Below are positions 15,534 to 23,578 of a stretch of DNA of 23,661 nucleotides, one piece after another. The notes under the pieces were generated by a model. It saw nothing but the letters and a program-made list of their open reading frames with translations, was not told the origin of the DNA and ran no database searches. The position numbers and the translations under genes were made by a program. Positions within the stretch are counted from its first letter, which is position 1. Every line of letters starts with the position of its first letter. This stretch comes from J088 sp003695505 [NCBI: Candidatus Dadabacteria bacterium] (GTDB taxonomy: Bacteria > J088), in the NCBI GenBank assembly GCA_003695505.1, contig RFIY01000050.1:1-23661 (forward strand), given 5' to 3'.

Positions 15534-17530
15534 GATGTCGATGCTCTTCCTGCGAATCTGCGGATGGCGTCGAGCAGGGTCCCCTGCTCGAATTCACCCT
15601 TTACGATATACGCATCGGCGCCAACGTCAACGCCGCGCCGCCGGTGTTCGTCCGACGCGAGCGACGTGACAAGAATCACCGGGAGACGCGACCAGGCATC
15701 CTGGCTGCGGATCGCGGCGGTCAGCTCGAATCCGTCCAGATTCGGCATCTCAATATCCGAGACAACGACGTCGACGCCTTCGGTTTGCAGGATACGCAGC
15801 GCCTGCTGGCCGTCTTCGACGGCAATGACATCGTAGCCGGCCTGTTCGAGCATGCTTTCCAGAAAAATGCGCGATGTCAGCGAATCCTCGGCGACCAGAA
15901 CCCGAATGGGCCCCCGGTCTGCATCGCTGCGGCGCGCCCTCGTCGCACCGGAACTCGCCCGTGAAATGATCGCTTCGGGTTTGAGCAGGGGTATGTCGAA
16001 CCGGGCGCCGTTGCCTACCAGTCCGGTGACGAGTTCGTGACTGGCCAATGGCCGGGCCGCTGGCGCAACCGGCAGGACATCCAGCAGTTGCAATTCGCTG
16101 ACGACAACACCGGCCAGGCGCTCACCGGCACGCAAGACGAGGCAATAGCGATCGTCGTCTTCCAGGACAGCGTCGCCGAGCAGTGCCCCGGGATGAATCA
16201 CGAGATGCCGACCGCCGGACACCGCAATCGTACCATCCGCGGCAACGGCCGTCTTTGCATCCAGGACCCGTACAATGGCGCTGGCGGGCACTGCAAACTG
16301 GATGCCACCGCTCGTCGCGACGAGGACCTCGGCCTCACGCAGCGTCGCAGGAAAGTGAATCCGGAAACGCGTCCCCTTTGACCGGTTCGTCTCAAGATCG
16401 ACCGTGCCCCCCAACGCCCGGACGCGCTCCCGGACGATGTTCATGCCGAGTCCGCGGCCGGAAAGTTCGGAAACGCGGTCGGCGGTCGAGAGCCCGGGCC
16501 TGCAGAGCGCGTCAAACAGGTCGAAAGCGCCGTCTGCGTCACCGACGCGAGACCGGATTGCATCCACATCGATACCCCGGCCATCGTCAGCGATTTCCAC
16601 ATCATAGCCGCCGTCAGCCGTCTGACGTAGCTTCAGCCACAACTGCCCAACTTCCGGCTTGCCGGCGCGGGAACGCTCATCGGGCGGTTCAATCCCGTGA
16701 TCAATCGCATTGCGTAGCAGGTGGGTCGCGACTTCGACGAGCGCCTCTGCGACGCCGCGGTCGATATCGAGGTGCTCCCCTTCGATCTCGAAGCGGACTT
16801 TTCGTCCGGCGATGCGTGCAGCGCTCCAGACGACCTCCTTCAGGATGGGCGTCAATTCCGCAACAGGCGTTCTGAACAACGAGGACACGGCAGACCGCAG
16901 TTGTTGCGCGACACGCTGAAGGGTATCGGCCAGATCCCCGAGTTCCCGAGCGCCGTACTGCCCATGCAGCCGACGTGCGTTGAGTACGGCGGCCGTCAAC
17001 TGCTCCTGGCTTTCTGCGATCGACTGAACGAGCCGTTCGTCGATCCGGATCGTCCGAACCGAGTCGATACCCACGTCCGGCTCAGTCGCGGCTGGTGTAA
17101 CTTGTGCGCCCACGGACACAGCAGCGTCCCCCCCCTGGACCGGACGCTCCGCGGCGGCAGGTTCCGGAACAGGTGATTCCGGCGCTTCCCGCTCCCGCGC
17201 ATCATCGCGCCCGGCTTCAGCCGCTTCGATCAGCGCGTCCAGCAACGCCGTAAAGTCTGCTTGCGCCTCAGCGTCAAAGGGCTCGCCCGATCGCACCGGG
17301 GACAGGGTGTCCTCGATTCGTGTTGCGATCTCGACGATCCTATCTTCCTGAACCGCGCGGGCCGCCCCCTTGAGGCTATGTGCCGCGCGGTACGCATTGG
17401 TGATGGCTTCCGCATCGACATCTTCCAGGCCACTCTGCACGGACATCGCCAGCGAACGCAGGCTGTTCAGGTGCTGTTTGAGTTCGGCTGCGAATGCCTG
17501 CCGTAACCGCTTCTGAAGCTTGTCGTTCAC
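15530..17530 (-). CDS. cheA: Hybrid chemotaxis histidine kinase CheA-REC (WspE-like)
   Basis: A 666-residue kinase with domains in the order Hpt (His51 in AYRAAHSLKGAARAV), an acidic Pro/Ala linker (about 105-155), dimerisation helices, HATPase (HLLRNAIDHGIE with Asn274, DDGRGID, SGRGLGMNIV), a CheW-like P5 domain (about 395-500) and a C-terminal receiver. The receiver has VLVAEDS, acceptor Asp592 (VVVSDIEMPNLDG), Thr622 and Lys644 (YIVKG). This Hpt-kinase-CheW-REC layout is that of WspE and related alternative-function chemosensory kinases. CheA of flagellar systems usually lacks the terminal receiver. It overlaps cheB by four bases and begins 9 bases after the MCP gene ends. It should form arrays with the MCP and the two CheW proteins. 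Confidence 0.95.
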   Translation of the reverse strand: MNDKLQKRLRQAFAAELKQHLNSLRSLAMSVQSGLEDVDAEAITNAYRAAHSLKGAARAVQEDRIVEIATRIEDTLSPVRSGEPFDAEAQADFTALLDALIEAAEAGRDDAREREAPESPVPEPAAAERPVQGGDAAVSVGAQVTPAATEPDVGIDSVRTIRIDERLVQSIAESQEQLTAAVLNARRLHGQYGARELGDLADTLQRVAQQLRSAVSSLFRTPVAELTPILKEVVWSAARIAGRKVRFEIEGEHLDIDRGVAEALVEVATHLLRNAIDHGIEPPDERSRAGKPEVGQLWLKLRQTADGGYDVEIADDGRGIDVDAIRSRVGDADGAFDLFDALCRPGLSTADRVSELSGRGLGMNIVRERVRALGGTVDLETNRSKGTRFRIHFPATLREAEVLVATSGGIQFAVPASAIVRVLDAKTAVAADGTIAVSGGRHLVIHPGALLGDAVLEDDDRYCLVLRAGERLAGVVVSELQLLDVLPVAPAARPLASHELVTGLVGNGARFDIPLLKPEAIISRASSGATRARRSDADRGPIRVLVAEDSLTSRIFLESMLEQAGYDVIAVEDGQQALRILQTEGVDVVVSDIEMPNLDGFELTAAIRSQDAWSRLPVILVTSLASDEHRRRGVDVGADAYIVKGEFEQGTLLDAIRRFAGRASTS

Positions 17531-17539
17531 GCGCCCGAA

Positions 17540-19381
17540 TCAATCCACCCGGAAGCTGGAAACGCGATCACGCAGCGTGCCTGCGATCTCGCGCAGTCGG
17601 TCAAGCATGTCGTTCGTCTGGGTCATGGCCAGATCCTTCTGTTCAACCGCCGCACGAACGCCCTCCATGGCCTCCTGGATCTGATCCAGGCCGATATTTT
17701 CCTGTTTGACGCCTTCGCTCATCTGCGAGACGAGCAGCGCCGACTCCGCAACGACGTCCGCGAGCTGGAAGATCGTCTCTCGTGCGGACTCGCTCCGGTC
17801 TTTCGCCTGAACGACCGCCTTGTGCGCCTGTTCGACGGCCATCGTCACCTGGCCGGTGATTTGCTCCATGCCCTGCAACGTCTCGCGGGCATTCGCGCTT
17901 GCTGTATGGGTCTGGCTGGCCAGAGCCCGGATTTCCTGGGCGACGACGGAGAAGCCGCGACCCGCCTCGCCAGCTCGCGCGGCCTCGATGGCCGCATTCA
18001 CGGCGAGCATGTTCGTCTGGTCGGCGATTTCGGTGACTGCGGCGTTCAGATCCTGCACTTTTTTCGCTGCCTGGCCGAGCTCGGCAACCAGTTCACCCAC
18101 GCGCCCCATATGTTCGGCCACGCGGCCGGCTTCACGGTTGACCTCATCGGTCGACTCTTTCCCGCCCTCACTGATGGTTCTTGCATGATCGGCAAGTTGC
18201 TCGACTTCCTGCGCCTTGCCCTGATTGATAGATGCAATCTGCCGGATTTCGCTGAGCGAGGACGCCGTCTCGGCGATCGCAGCGGATGTCTCCTGCGCCG
18301 ACGCCGCCACTTCCGACACGGCCGCGCCGATCTGAGAAACCACCCCATCCAGATCCGTCGCACCCTGATGCATTTCCCGGACCGCATCGCGGACGCCGTG
18401 GATCGCCTCCTGCAGGCTGGCCTCGATCACGGAGAACTCATTCTTTCCGTGAGTGTCGTTCAACCCAGTGATGCTCAGATCGCCGTCCGCGACACGCCGC
18501 GCGATGTCAACCGCAGCCTGGCTCCGTCGTTGCAACGCGAACACGATCCACAGGAACAGTCCCAGTGACAACGCCGTACACACGACCAGCAGCGCCACAT
18601 CACGGTTTCGCTGGCGCATCATCGTTTTGCGCAGCGTCTGCCAGCGGGACAAGGCGCTTTGCTCGCTGGCGATGGCCTCCCGAAGCACGTCCGCGACCAG
18701 CGTAATGCGCTCTCCGGGGCGAATCTGCTTCTTATCGAAAAGCGCGTCCAGCGCGTCGAGTGATGGGATCCGCAGGCCCAGATCTTCTGCGGTGTCGCCG
18801 CTTTGCATGATCGCGCCACGGTAAAAAAGTGGAGCGTGACACGCTCCGATTCCACGCAAGCGCGGAACCGCGCATCGTTCATATTGCAACACGCGTAAGA
18901 CCAGATGTTGCACGACGTCGATGCGCATCAGCGCCCGCTCCGCAAGCTGGGCCACATCGCCGGCCCGCTCCAGCAGTGCCATATGCAACGCCTGTATGGT
19001 GGCAACCGCTTCCAGCAGCTTTTGCATGCCAACAGCATCAGGTGTCAGTTTCAGATTCGAAACTTCGTTCAACAAATGTACCCGCGCGGACTCCACTTCC
19101 GGCCAGTCCGGGCGGGCTACGTCGAGCACGGCGGCAATGTCGGCAGGAATCGACAAAGAACGCTCGGCGCCCGTGCGCTGCGCCTCCGCGAACAGCTCCA
19201 GCACGTCCACCATCAGCGACGTCTCGGCGCGCGCAAGCTGCTCCATAGCCTGCAATCGCTCGGCGCGCTCCATTCCCTCATTGTTTCTGCGGATATCGAC
19301 GATCTCAAAGCCGATTGCGAGCACAATCCACGGAACCGCAACAAAAAAAAACAGGACGGGGAGTTTCAGGCGCGCAATCAT
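17540..19381 (-). CDS. Methyl-accepting chemotaxis protein (WspA-like receptor)
   Basis: A 613-residue inner-membrane receptor. TM1 is at about residues 7-28, the periplasmic domain at 29-260, TM2 at 262-283, and HAMP at about 284-335 ([14 protein letters not shown]). A long signalling coiled coil follows, whose hairpin tip, [20 protein letters not shown] followed by [16 protein letters not shown] (about 453-488), is the conserved CheA/CheW contact. The mostly helical periplasmic part contains two cysteines 11 residues apart (170 and 181) that may form a disulfide. There is no CheR-tethering pentapeptide at the C-terminus (it ends SSFRVD). GGAGG six bases before the ATG fixes the start. A 113-base gap separates it from the upstream cheW, the largest gap in the operon. 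The signal sensed is unknown. Confidence 0.95.
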   Translation of the reverse strand: MIARLKLPVLFFFVAVPWIVLAIGFEIVDIRRNNEGMERAERLQAMEQLARAETSLMVDVLELFAEAQRTGAERSLSIPADIAAVLDVARPDWPEVESARVHLLNEVSNLKLTPDAVGMQKLLEAVATIQALHMALLERAGDVAQLAERALMRIDVVQHLVLRVLQYERCAVPRLRGIGACHAPLFYRGAIMQSGDTAEDLGLRIPSLDALDALFDKKQIRPGERITLVADVLREAIASEQSALSRWQTLRKTMMRQRNRDVALLVVCTALSLGLFLWIVFALQRRSQAAVDIARRVADGDLSITGLNDTHGKNEFSVIEASLQEAIHGVRDAVREMHQGATDLDGVVSQIGAAVSEVAASAQETSAAIAETASSLSEIRQIASINQGKAQEVEQLADHARTISEGGKESTDEVNREAGRVAEHMGRVGELVAELGQAAKKVQDLNAAVTEIADQTNMLAVNAAIEAARAGEAGRGFSVVAQEIRALASQTHTASANARETLQGMEQITGQVTMAVEQAHKAVVQAKDRSESARETIFQLADVVAESALLVSQMSEGVKQENIGLDQIQEAMEGVRAAVEQKDLAMTQTNDMLDRLREIAGTLRDRVSSFRVD

Positions 19382-19445
19382 ACATGGCCTCCAATGACTC
19401 TCGAGGGATACTTTCGACCTCGCAAACGGTTGAATCTGGTGACGT

Positions 19446-19458
19446 ACAGACGATCTGT
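19446..19458. repeat. Short perfect inverted repeat ahead of the MCP gene
   Basis: ACAGA-CGA-TCTGT lies in the 113-base gap between the second cheW and the MCP gene. The arms are only five bases. It could be a regulator site or chance, and no convincing promoter hexamers accompany it. Confidence 0.25.
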
Positions 19459-19494
19459 TTGATGTTTACAGCCGTGCTTGTCTCGGTATGACAT

Positions 19495-20016
19495 TCAGCC
19501 TGCCCCCTGCCGATCTGCAAAACACGGCAACCCGCTGACGAACTCGGTGAGCGCCTGGGCGTCGATATGCCAGCATCCGTTCGCATCTCGACCGCGCGTC
19601 CAGGCGCGCCAGGCCGCGTGAGGCGGGGCCGGATCGAGCTCCTGATCCGCGGGCCGCGCCGCGATTTCGATCCGTTCCCCGCCCAGCGCGATCTGTCCCG
19701 CGCGACAACTGCCAAGCAACAGCGCGGTTTGCGGCCTCGTTGCCTTGAAACCGGCGAGCTGAAACGGATCGATACAGGCAAACGACTGTCGCTTCCAGAC
19801 CACCGCGCCCGGGATCTCGGGCGGCAGCCCCGGGATGCGCTCAACGATGACCTCGTTGAGCATGGCCACCGCATCCGCCCCCCGGACGGCAAAGACCATG
19901 CCCCCCCCGTGAATCAGGGCATATTCGTGCAACGCCGCGGCCCGTCGACCCTCGTCCGCGGCCCCGCGTGCAATCCGGCGGCGCCGCGATTCGAGCAATC
20001 GCTCCTGTTCAGTCAT
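19495..20016 (-). CDS. cheW: CheW-like coupling protein with N-terminal extension (WspD-like)
   Basis: A 173-residue coupling protein. After a basic helical extension (MTEQERLLESRRRRIARGAA) comes a CheW-type region with HEYALIHGGGMVFAVRGADAV, NEVIVERIPGLPPEIPGAVVWKR and ACIDPFQLAGF. The N-terminal arm rich in LLxxRRxRIAR fits WspD, the CheW that pairs with WspC and WspE. The ATG at 20016 is chosen because AAGGGGAG lies eight bases upstream. The alternative GTG at 20025 overlaps the cheR TGA but leaves no space for this site. The core is divergent and somewhat short for a full CheW fold, so the family call rests on pattern and on operon position between cheR and the MCP gene. Confidence 0.82.
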   Translation of the reverse strand: MTEQERLLESRRRRIARGAADEGRRAAALHEYALIHGGGMVFAVRGADAVAMLNEVIVERIPGLPPEIPGAVVWKRQSFACIDPFQLAGFKATRPQTALLLGSCRAGQIALGGERIEIAARPADQELDPAPPHAAWRAWTRGRDANGCWHIDAQALTEFVSGLPCFADRQGAG

Positions 20017-20021
20017 CGTGC

Positions 20022-21377
20022 TCACTCCCCTTCAAGCCTTCTCAACACTTCCTGGAGCATCTTGCGCATCGAACCAGCGGTCTCCCCTTCGCACCCGGGC
20101 GGTCGAAAATCGGCATCGTACCAGATCGCAAGCCGCAGTGCCTGTTCAAGATGCAACCGTTCAGCGCGACGATCCCCCTGCTTCGCAGCCAGGCGCGCCA
20201 GCAGAAACTCCGCGCCCAGATGTCCCGGATCCAGATACACGACCTGCCTCAGCAGCATCTCTGCACGCTGATCTTCGCCGTCGGCAACCGCCCGGGCCGC
20301 ATCCAGCCACAATCGATCGGGGTCGAAGGTCACATTCCCAGGATCAGCGGCTGCCCGTTCTGCCGCGGCAAGTCCCCGATCCGTCGCTATTGTACGGGAC
20401 ACCGCTGGCTTCGCCGACACCTGTGTCGACAGCGGACGCTCGGCACCTGCCGCTGCCCTGCGCTCAACATCGGTCTGGCTGCCACGAGGTCGTGTGGGAT
20501 TCGAGCGCCCCAGCGCTGCTTCGTTGCTCCTGCCATAGACGGCCGGATACACTCGACTCACCACAGCAAGCGTTGGCCGTGGAACCAGTACAGTATCCGC
20601 CGGAGCCACCGCCAGCAACCCCTTCTCGGCGAGCCTTTCGGCCATCCGCTCGCATACTTTCGCGGCTGCGGCCTCGTGGAAATAAATCAGGACGTTCCGA
20701 CACAAGATCAGGTCGAAACGCACAGCCGAGTCGCCAAGCGCACTCCAGTCGTCCGACAGCAGATCTAGCTTTGCAAACCGAATCATCTGCCGAACGTCGG
20801 TCGACAACCCCCATAGTCCGGGTGCGATCGCGGTGAAATGTCGTCGCCGAATCTCTTCCGGCACGCCGCGGAAGGACCAGTCACGCCAGATCGCTCGTTC
20901 TGCGCGGTCCAGTGCTTCTTCGCGCACGTCTGTTGCAAGAATCGTGACGCGATCGGCTGCTGTCGGAAAATGTTCGCGAATCATCAGGGCCAGACTGTAC
21001 GGCTCTTCGCCGGTGCTGCATCCGGCCGACCAGATCCGGACGCTACCCTGAGATCGCAACAAGTCCGGCAGAACCTGCCGGCGCAGCAGCTCCCATAACC
21101 GCGAATCGCGAAAAAAGAACGTTTCGCCCACCAGGACTTCCTGCGCCAGCGCGGCCACCGCATCCGCATCTTCTTCGTTGAGGCGACGCAGCGCATCGCC
21201 GCGAGAGGCGCCCAGTCGCGCCCCCGCACGCTCCGCGGCCCGCAAAAGCGCGCGATCCGTCATGTGCCGACATTCGATCCCCGCGGATTCGCGCAGTATG
21301 CGCCGAAGCTGCGGGGCTTCCAGTTCCTGCGACCTCACCGCCGACACCGCCCTGCTACGACGCCGCGACAGTGGCAC
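20022..21377 (-). CDS. cheR: CheR methyltransferase with TPR-like C-terminal tail (WspC-like)
   Basis: This protein methylates receptor glutamates using S-adenosylmethionine. It is 451 residues from the GTG at 21377. The helical CheR_N region is followed by GETFFFRDSRLWELL and the SAM site RIWSAGCSTGEEPYSLA. Further on are LATDVREEAL, RRHF, VRFDLILCRNVLIYF and ERLAEKGLLAV. After an Arg/Ala linker (about 280-350), the C-terminus (VVYLDPGHLGAEFLLARLAA...AERLHLEQALRLA) reads as a TPR-type repeat, as in WspC and other CheR proteins of alternative systems. The start is uncertain: GTG codons at 21347 and 21338 would avoid the 23-base overlap with the upstream cheW and still include the whole domain, but none of the three has a good Shine-Dalgarno site. 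Confidence 0.92.
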   Translation of the reverse strand: MPLSRRRSRAVSAVRSQELEAPQLRRILRESAGIECRHMTDRALLRAAERAGARLGASRGDALRRLNEEDADAVAALAQEVLVGETFFFRDSRLWELLRRQVLPDLLRSQGSVRIWSAGCSTGEEPYSLALMIREHFPTAADRVTILATDVREEALDRAERAIWRDWSFRGVPEEIRRRHFTAIAPGLWGLSTDVRQMIRFAKLDLLSDDWSALGDSAVRFDLILCRNVLIYFHEAAAAKVCERMAERLAEKGLLAVAPADTVLVPRPTLAVVSRVYPAVYGRSNEAALGRSNPTRPRGSQTDVERRAAAGAERPLSTQVSAKPAVSRTIATDRGLAAAERAAADPGNVTFDPDRLWLDAARAVADGEDQRAEMLLRQVVYLDPGHLGAEFLLARLAAKQGDRRAERLHLEQALRLAIWYDADFRPPGCEGETAGSMRKMLQEVLRRLEGE

Positions 21378-21825
21378 AAAGCTCGGCGAGATCAGCAGTC
21401 ACGAACGCGCCAACATCGCGCAACAGCCACACCTCACCGCCGCTGATGACCGCTCGTTCCAGCCCGACAGCGCCTGCGGCCGGCACGTTCACCTCAACGA
21501 TTTCGCGAATCAGCGCGATGTCGCCGATCTCATCCAGCCACAACAGCACCGGACCGGCGGGGCTTGCACACTCGAGAAACGCCTGATCAGCCGTCAGTTC
21601 CGAACGATGCCCCGACGCCAGATAGCCGACATCGATGACCGGAAGCACGCGGCTGCCGACCGGCACGATCCCCGCAATACGCGGGTCATCGACGCCGGCC
21701 GGATCGACGATGCAGGACGGATATGCGTGGATCACGCCGTCGAGCGGCAAAGCAAAACGAAACTGCCCCGCCTGGAGCAGCAAAACCCGTTCCGCACTCG
21801 ATTCATTGATCAACACAACGCTCAT
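21355..21825 (-). CDS. cheW: CheW-like coupling protein (WspB-like)
   Basis: A 156-residue protein that should link the receptor to CheA. It has the CheW fold pattern: ERVLLLQAGQFRFALPLDGVIHAYP, IAGIVPVGSRVLPVIDVGYLA (the usual G.....DL.. strand region), CASPAGPVLLWLDEIGDI, VEVNVPAAGAVGLERAVI and a final GEVWLLRDVGAFV. The ATG at 21825 has only AGG directly before it, so initiation may be weak. It is the promoter-proximal gene of the minus-strand chemosensory operon and divergent from the receiver gene at 22021. I find no clear promoter for it in the 195-base divergent region. Confidence 0.85.
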   Translation of the reverse strand: MSVVLINESSAERVLLLQAGQFRFALPLDGVIHAYPSCIVDPAGVDDPRIAGIVPVGSRVLPVIDVGYLASGHRSELTADQAFLECASPAGPVLLWLDEIGDIALIREIVEVNVPAAGAVGLERAVISGGEVWLLRDVGAFVTADLAELCATVAAS

Positions 21826-21919
21826 CCTAACACGCTGTTGCCGGAATCAACACTGCAAAACACCCCGTGCGTGCAGCGTGCAGCGCGCACCGCCATAGAG
21901 CGGCGACCATTCGCGTGGC

Positions 21920-21940
21920 GCTGTTTCAGTCTGAAACAGC
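21920..21940. repeat. Perfect 21-bp palindrome, probable operator
   Basis: Arms GCTGTTTCAG and CTGAAACAGC flank a single central T, with no mismatches. It lies in the divergent region between the chemosensory operon (start 95 bases away) and the second receiver gene, four bases before the sigma54 -24 box. Its right half recurs at 12595-12604 in the same position relative to the other sigma54 promoter. Confidence 0.75.
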
Positions 21941-21944
21941 ACCG

Positions 21945-21960
21945 TGGCACAAATGTTGCT
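21945..21960 (+). promoter_or_regulatory. Sigma54 (-24/-12) promoter of the second stand-alone receiver
   Basis: TGGCACAAATGTTGCT has the invariant GG and GC at correct spacing and fits TGGCAC-N5-TTGCW. The predicted start near 21971 is about 50 bases before the TTG start at 22021. It is the second sigma54 promoter in this locus and again serves a stand-alone receiver. Confidence 0.78.
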
Positions 21961-22020
21961 ACGCAAGATTCTGCGCACCCGTGGCCGTCGCGCAGCTACC
22001 CAATCAGTATCGGAGCCCTC

Positions 22021-22620
22021 TTGTCATATTTACCCCCCTCCCCCCGCATCCTGATCGCCGATCGCGACGTCACCGTGACGCGCCGTCTGGCGGCCATTCT
22101 GGAAGCTGCCGATTTCGCCGTCGAAACCGCAAGCAACGCGTGGATCGCGTCACAGGTCGCCAAATTCCTCCCCGACGCGGTTCTGATCAATCCGCGTTTC
22201 GGCCAGTTCGACAGCGGACTGGAAGCCGTCCGCGCGCTGCGGCGCACGCGCTTCGCTGGCAACGTACTCTATCTGCTTCTGACCGATGCGAAGGATGCTG
22301 AATTTCTGGTGGGCGCCTGCAACGCCGATGGCGCCATTTCGCCACATAGCAACAGCGCGACGTTCACCCGTGAACTCCGGGCATACCTGGCACGGCTCGG
22401 CAAGGACGGACTGACGCCCGCTCATGCCATGCCGGCCGCCCGCCCTGCCACGGCTGTTCAACTGGATCCTGGCGACACCGCGAGAGAAAGTCCCCGCCAA
22501 TCGCCAACTGGGACTGTCGTCAGGCCGGCGAGATCGTTCCCGCGAGAAACACCGTCCCGTCCGTACCGCGAGCGCGAATCTGTGCCGCCGCGCGTTCGAC
22601 AATCACGGTCTGCGGCATAA
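22021..22620 (+). CDS. Pseudo-receiver protein with Pro/Arg-rich tail, paralogue of the receiver at 12659
   Basis: A 199-residue protein if it starts at the TTG at 22021 (GGAG five bases upstream, at 22012-22015). Residues 8-125 form a receiver domain aligning with the protein at 12659: VETASNAWIASQVAKFLPD against VETADNIWIAHKVGEFRPD. Its active site is degenerate. The phospho-acceptor position is Asn57 (AVLINPRF), the second pocket acid is Arg15 (IADRDV) and the switch Lys is Ser107 (GAISPHS), although Thr88 remains. It should not be phosphorylated by the normal route and may act by binding. The last 70 or so residues are Pro/Arg/Ser-rich and look disordered. The final 101 bases overlap the convergent MaoC gene. 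The start codon is not certain because the frame is open far upstream. Confidence 0.78.
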   Translation: MSYLPPSPRILIADRDVTVTRRLAAILEAADFAVETASNAWIASQVAKFLPDAVLINPRFGQFDSGLEAVRALRRTRFAGNVLYLLLTDAKDAEFLVGACNADGAISPHSNSATFTRELRAYLARLGKDGLTPAHAMPAARPATAVQLDPGDTARESPRQSPTGTVVRPARSFPRETPSRPYRERESVPPRVRQSRSAA

Positions 22621-23371
22621 TCAGCGGGCGCACGAACCGGACATCGATCTGCTCGATCGAGCCATCCGGCCCCTCGATGATCTCGAAGGTCCGGGCAAGC
22701 GTGCCGAAGCCATGCAGAATCGGCCGTTTGAATCCGGACAGTCGCGCCATTGGCGGAATCCAGTGGATCGGATTGAGATCTCCGGTCAGAAAGGCGAAAT
22801 TGCGCCCATCGTCGGAACGAACATCGAATCGGCCGGCTTCAGTCCAGTCAGGTTCTTTTCCCTGCTTCTTGCCGCCTCCGCCGCGCTTCTTGGGAATGAC
22901 GGCATAGACATCGGCGATCAGCGCATCGGGTTGCTGTCGCGGGCCTGTCGTCAAACGCTGATGAATGCGCACCCGCCGCTCGTCCTCATCGACCGACTCC
23001 AGTCGCGCAACCGCCTGAAGCGGCGCGCCGCGCGGAATGTCGCCGTTGATGGTCATCGCGCAGCCCTGATTCAGCACCTTCGCCATCGGATACGGTAGCC
23101 CTTCGAGCGTCCGCGTCAGCGCCGGAAACCCCCATTGCGGAAACATGTGCGGCGGAATGCGGTCGCGGTACTTGTCCGGTGCTGCTCCTGCCCACGCGAC
23201 ATACGCATCGACCAGCTCATTGGAGCGCGGAGGCACGGTTTCGCTGATCTCTCGTCCAGGCGTAGACGGTGCAGCCCCCTTGCGCGCGGGGATGGCCGCC
23301 GCGGCAACGGTACGGCCAAGGGCCTTGATCACGGGAAGCTGATAGCGAAGCATACGCGGAGAGACAGACAT
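22520..23371 (-). CDS. MaoC-family (double hot-dog) enoyl-thioester hydratase
   Basis: A 283-residue protein of the MaoC-like dehydratase group, which adds or removes water on enoyl-CoA or enoyl-ACP. The C-terminal hot-dog has the hydratase motif FLTGDLNPIHW (Asp198, His203), followed by GFKRPILHGFGTLA. The N-terminal half (LNQGCAMTINGDIPRGAPL and a region before a Lys/Gly-rich linker at about 161-172) fits the second, non-catalytic hot-dog. The start at 23371 is set by GGAGGT six bases upstream. The open frame continues upstream to 23476 without further homology. It is divergent from a FabG-like gene, a common pairing in lipid metabolism. Its 3' end overlaps the pseudo-receiver gene in convergent orientation. 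Confidence 0.9.
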   Translation of the reverse strand: MSVSPRMLRYQLPVIKALGRTVAAAAIPARKGAAPSTPGREISETVPPRSNELVDAYVAWAGAAPDKYRDRIPPHMFPQWGFPALTRTLEGLPYPMAKVLNQGCAMTINGDIPRGAPLQAVARLESVDEDERRVRIHQRLTTGPRQQPDALIADVYAVIPKKRGGGGKKQGKEPDWTEAGRFDVRSDDGRNFAFLTGDLNPIHWIPPMARLSGFKRPILHGFGTLARTFEIIEGPDGSIEQIDVRFVRPLIMPQTVIVERAAAQIRARGTDGTVFLAGTISPA

Positions 23372-23377
23372 TGCGAC

Positions 23378-23383
23378 ACCTCC
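23378..23383 (-). promoter_or_regulatory. Ribosome binding site of the MaoC gene
   Basis: GGAGGT on the minus strand, six bases before the ATG at 23371. It decides against the longer open frame starting at 23476. Confidence 0.85.
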
Positions 23384-23417
23384 ATCTGTGTGGTGCAACA
23401 CCGATTCGGCGCGGCCA

Positions 23418-23459
23418 GGGCCCTTGAATCTCCCGCTACAACGCACCGAGTCAAGGCCC
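23418..23459. repeat. Inverted repeat between the divergent MaoC and FabG-like genes
   Basis: GGGCCCTTGA (23418-23427) and TCAAGGCCC (23451-23459) are complementary apart from one bulged C and are 23 bases apart. It may be a regulator site for the lipid-gene pair. The spacing is long and the evidence weak. Confidence 0.3.
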
Positions 23460-23469
23460 GTGCCGCACC

Positions 23470-23499
23470 CGGACATAAAAATTACAACAGTGATATAAT
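23470..23499 (+). promoter_or_regulatory. Extended -10 sigma70 promoter of the FabG-like gene
   Basis: TGATATAATA contains a perfect TATAAT (23494-23499) preceded by the TGN extended -10 motif (23491-23493). A weak -35 CGGACA (23470-23475) lies 18 bases upstream. The predicted start is near 23506, giving a leader of about 70 bases to the ATG at 23579. Confidence 0.7.
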
Positions 23500-23578
23500 A
23501 TCAGACACGCAGGATCATCGCGGACCATTTCCGCACGCGTCATTCATACAACGAACATCTCGCCGGAAGGAGCGCTCA

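Noticed and set aside
21870-21900. Sigma54-like TGGCGG...CTGCA on the minus strand before the first cheW
   Set aside because: The GG-to-GC spacing is one base too long and the -24 and -12 boxes both deviate, so it would not be a functional sigma54 promoter.
23372-23476. Longer N-terminus of the MaoC protein
   Set aside because: A strong GGAGGT six bases before the ATG at 23371 marks the start, and the upstream residues show no family resemblance.
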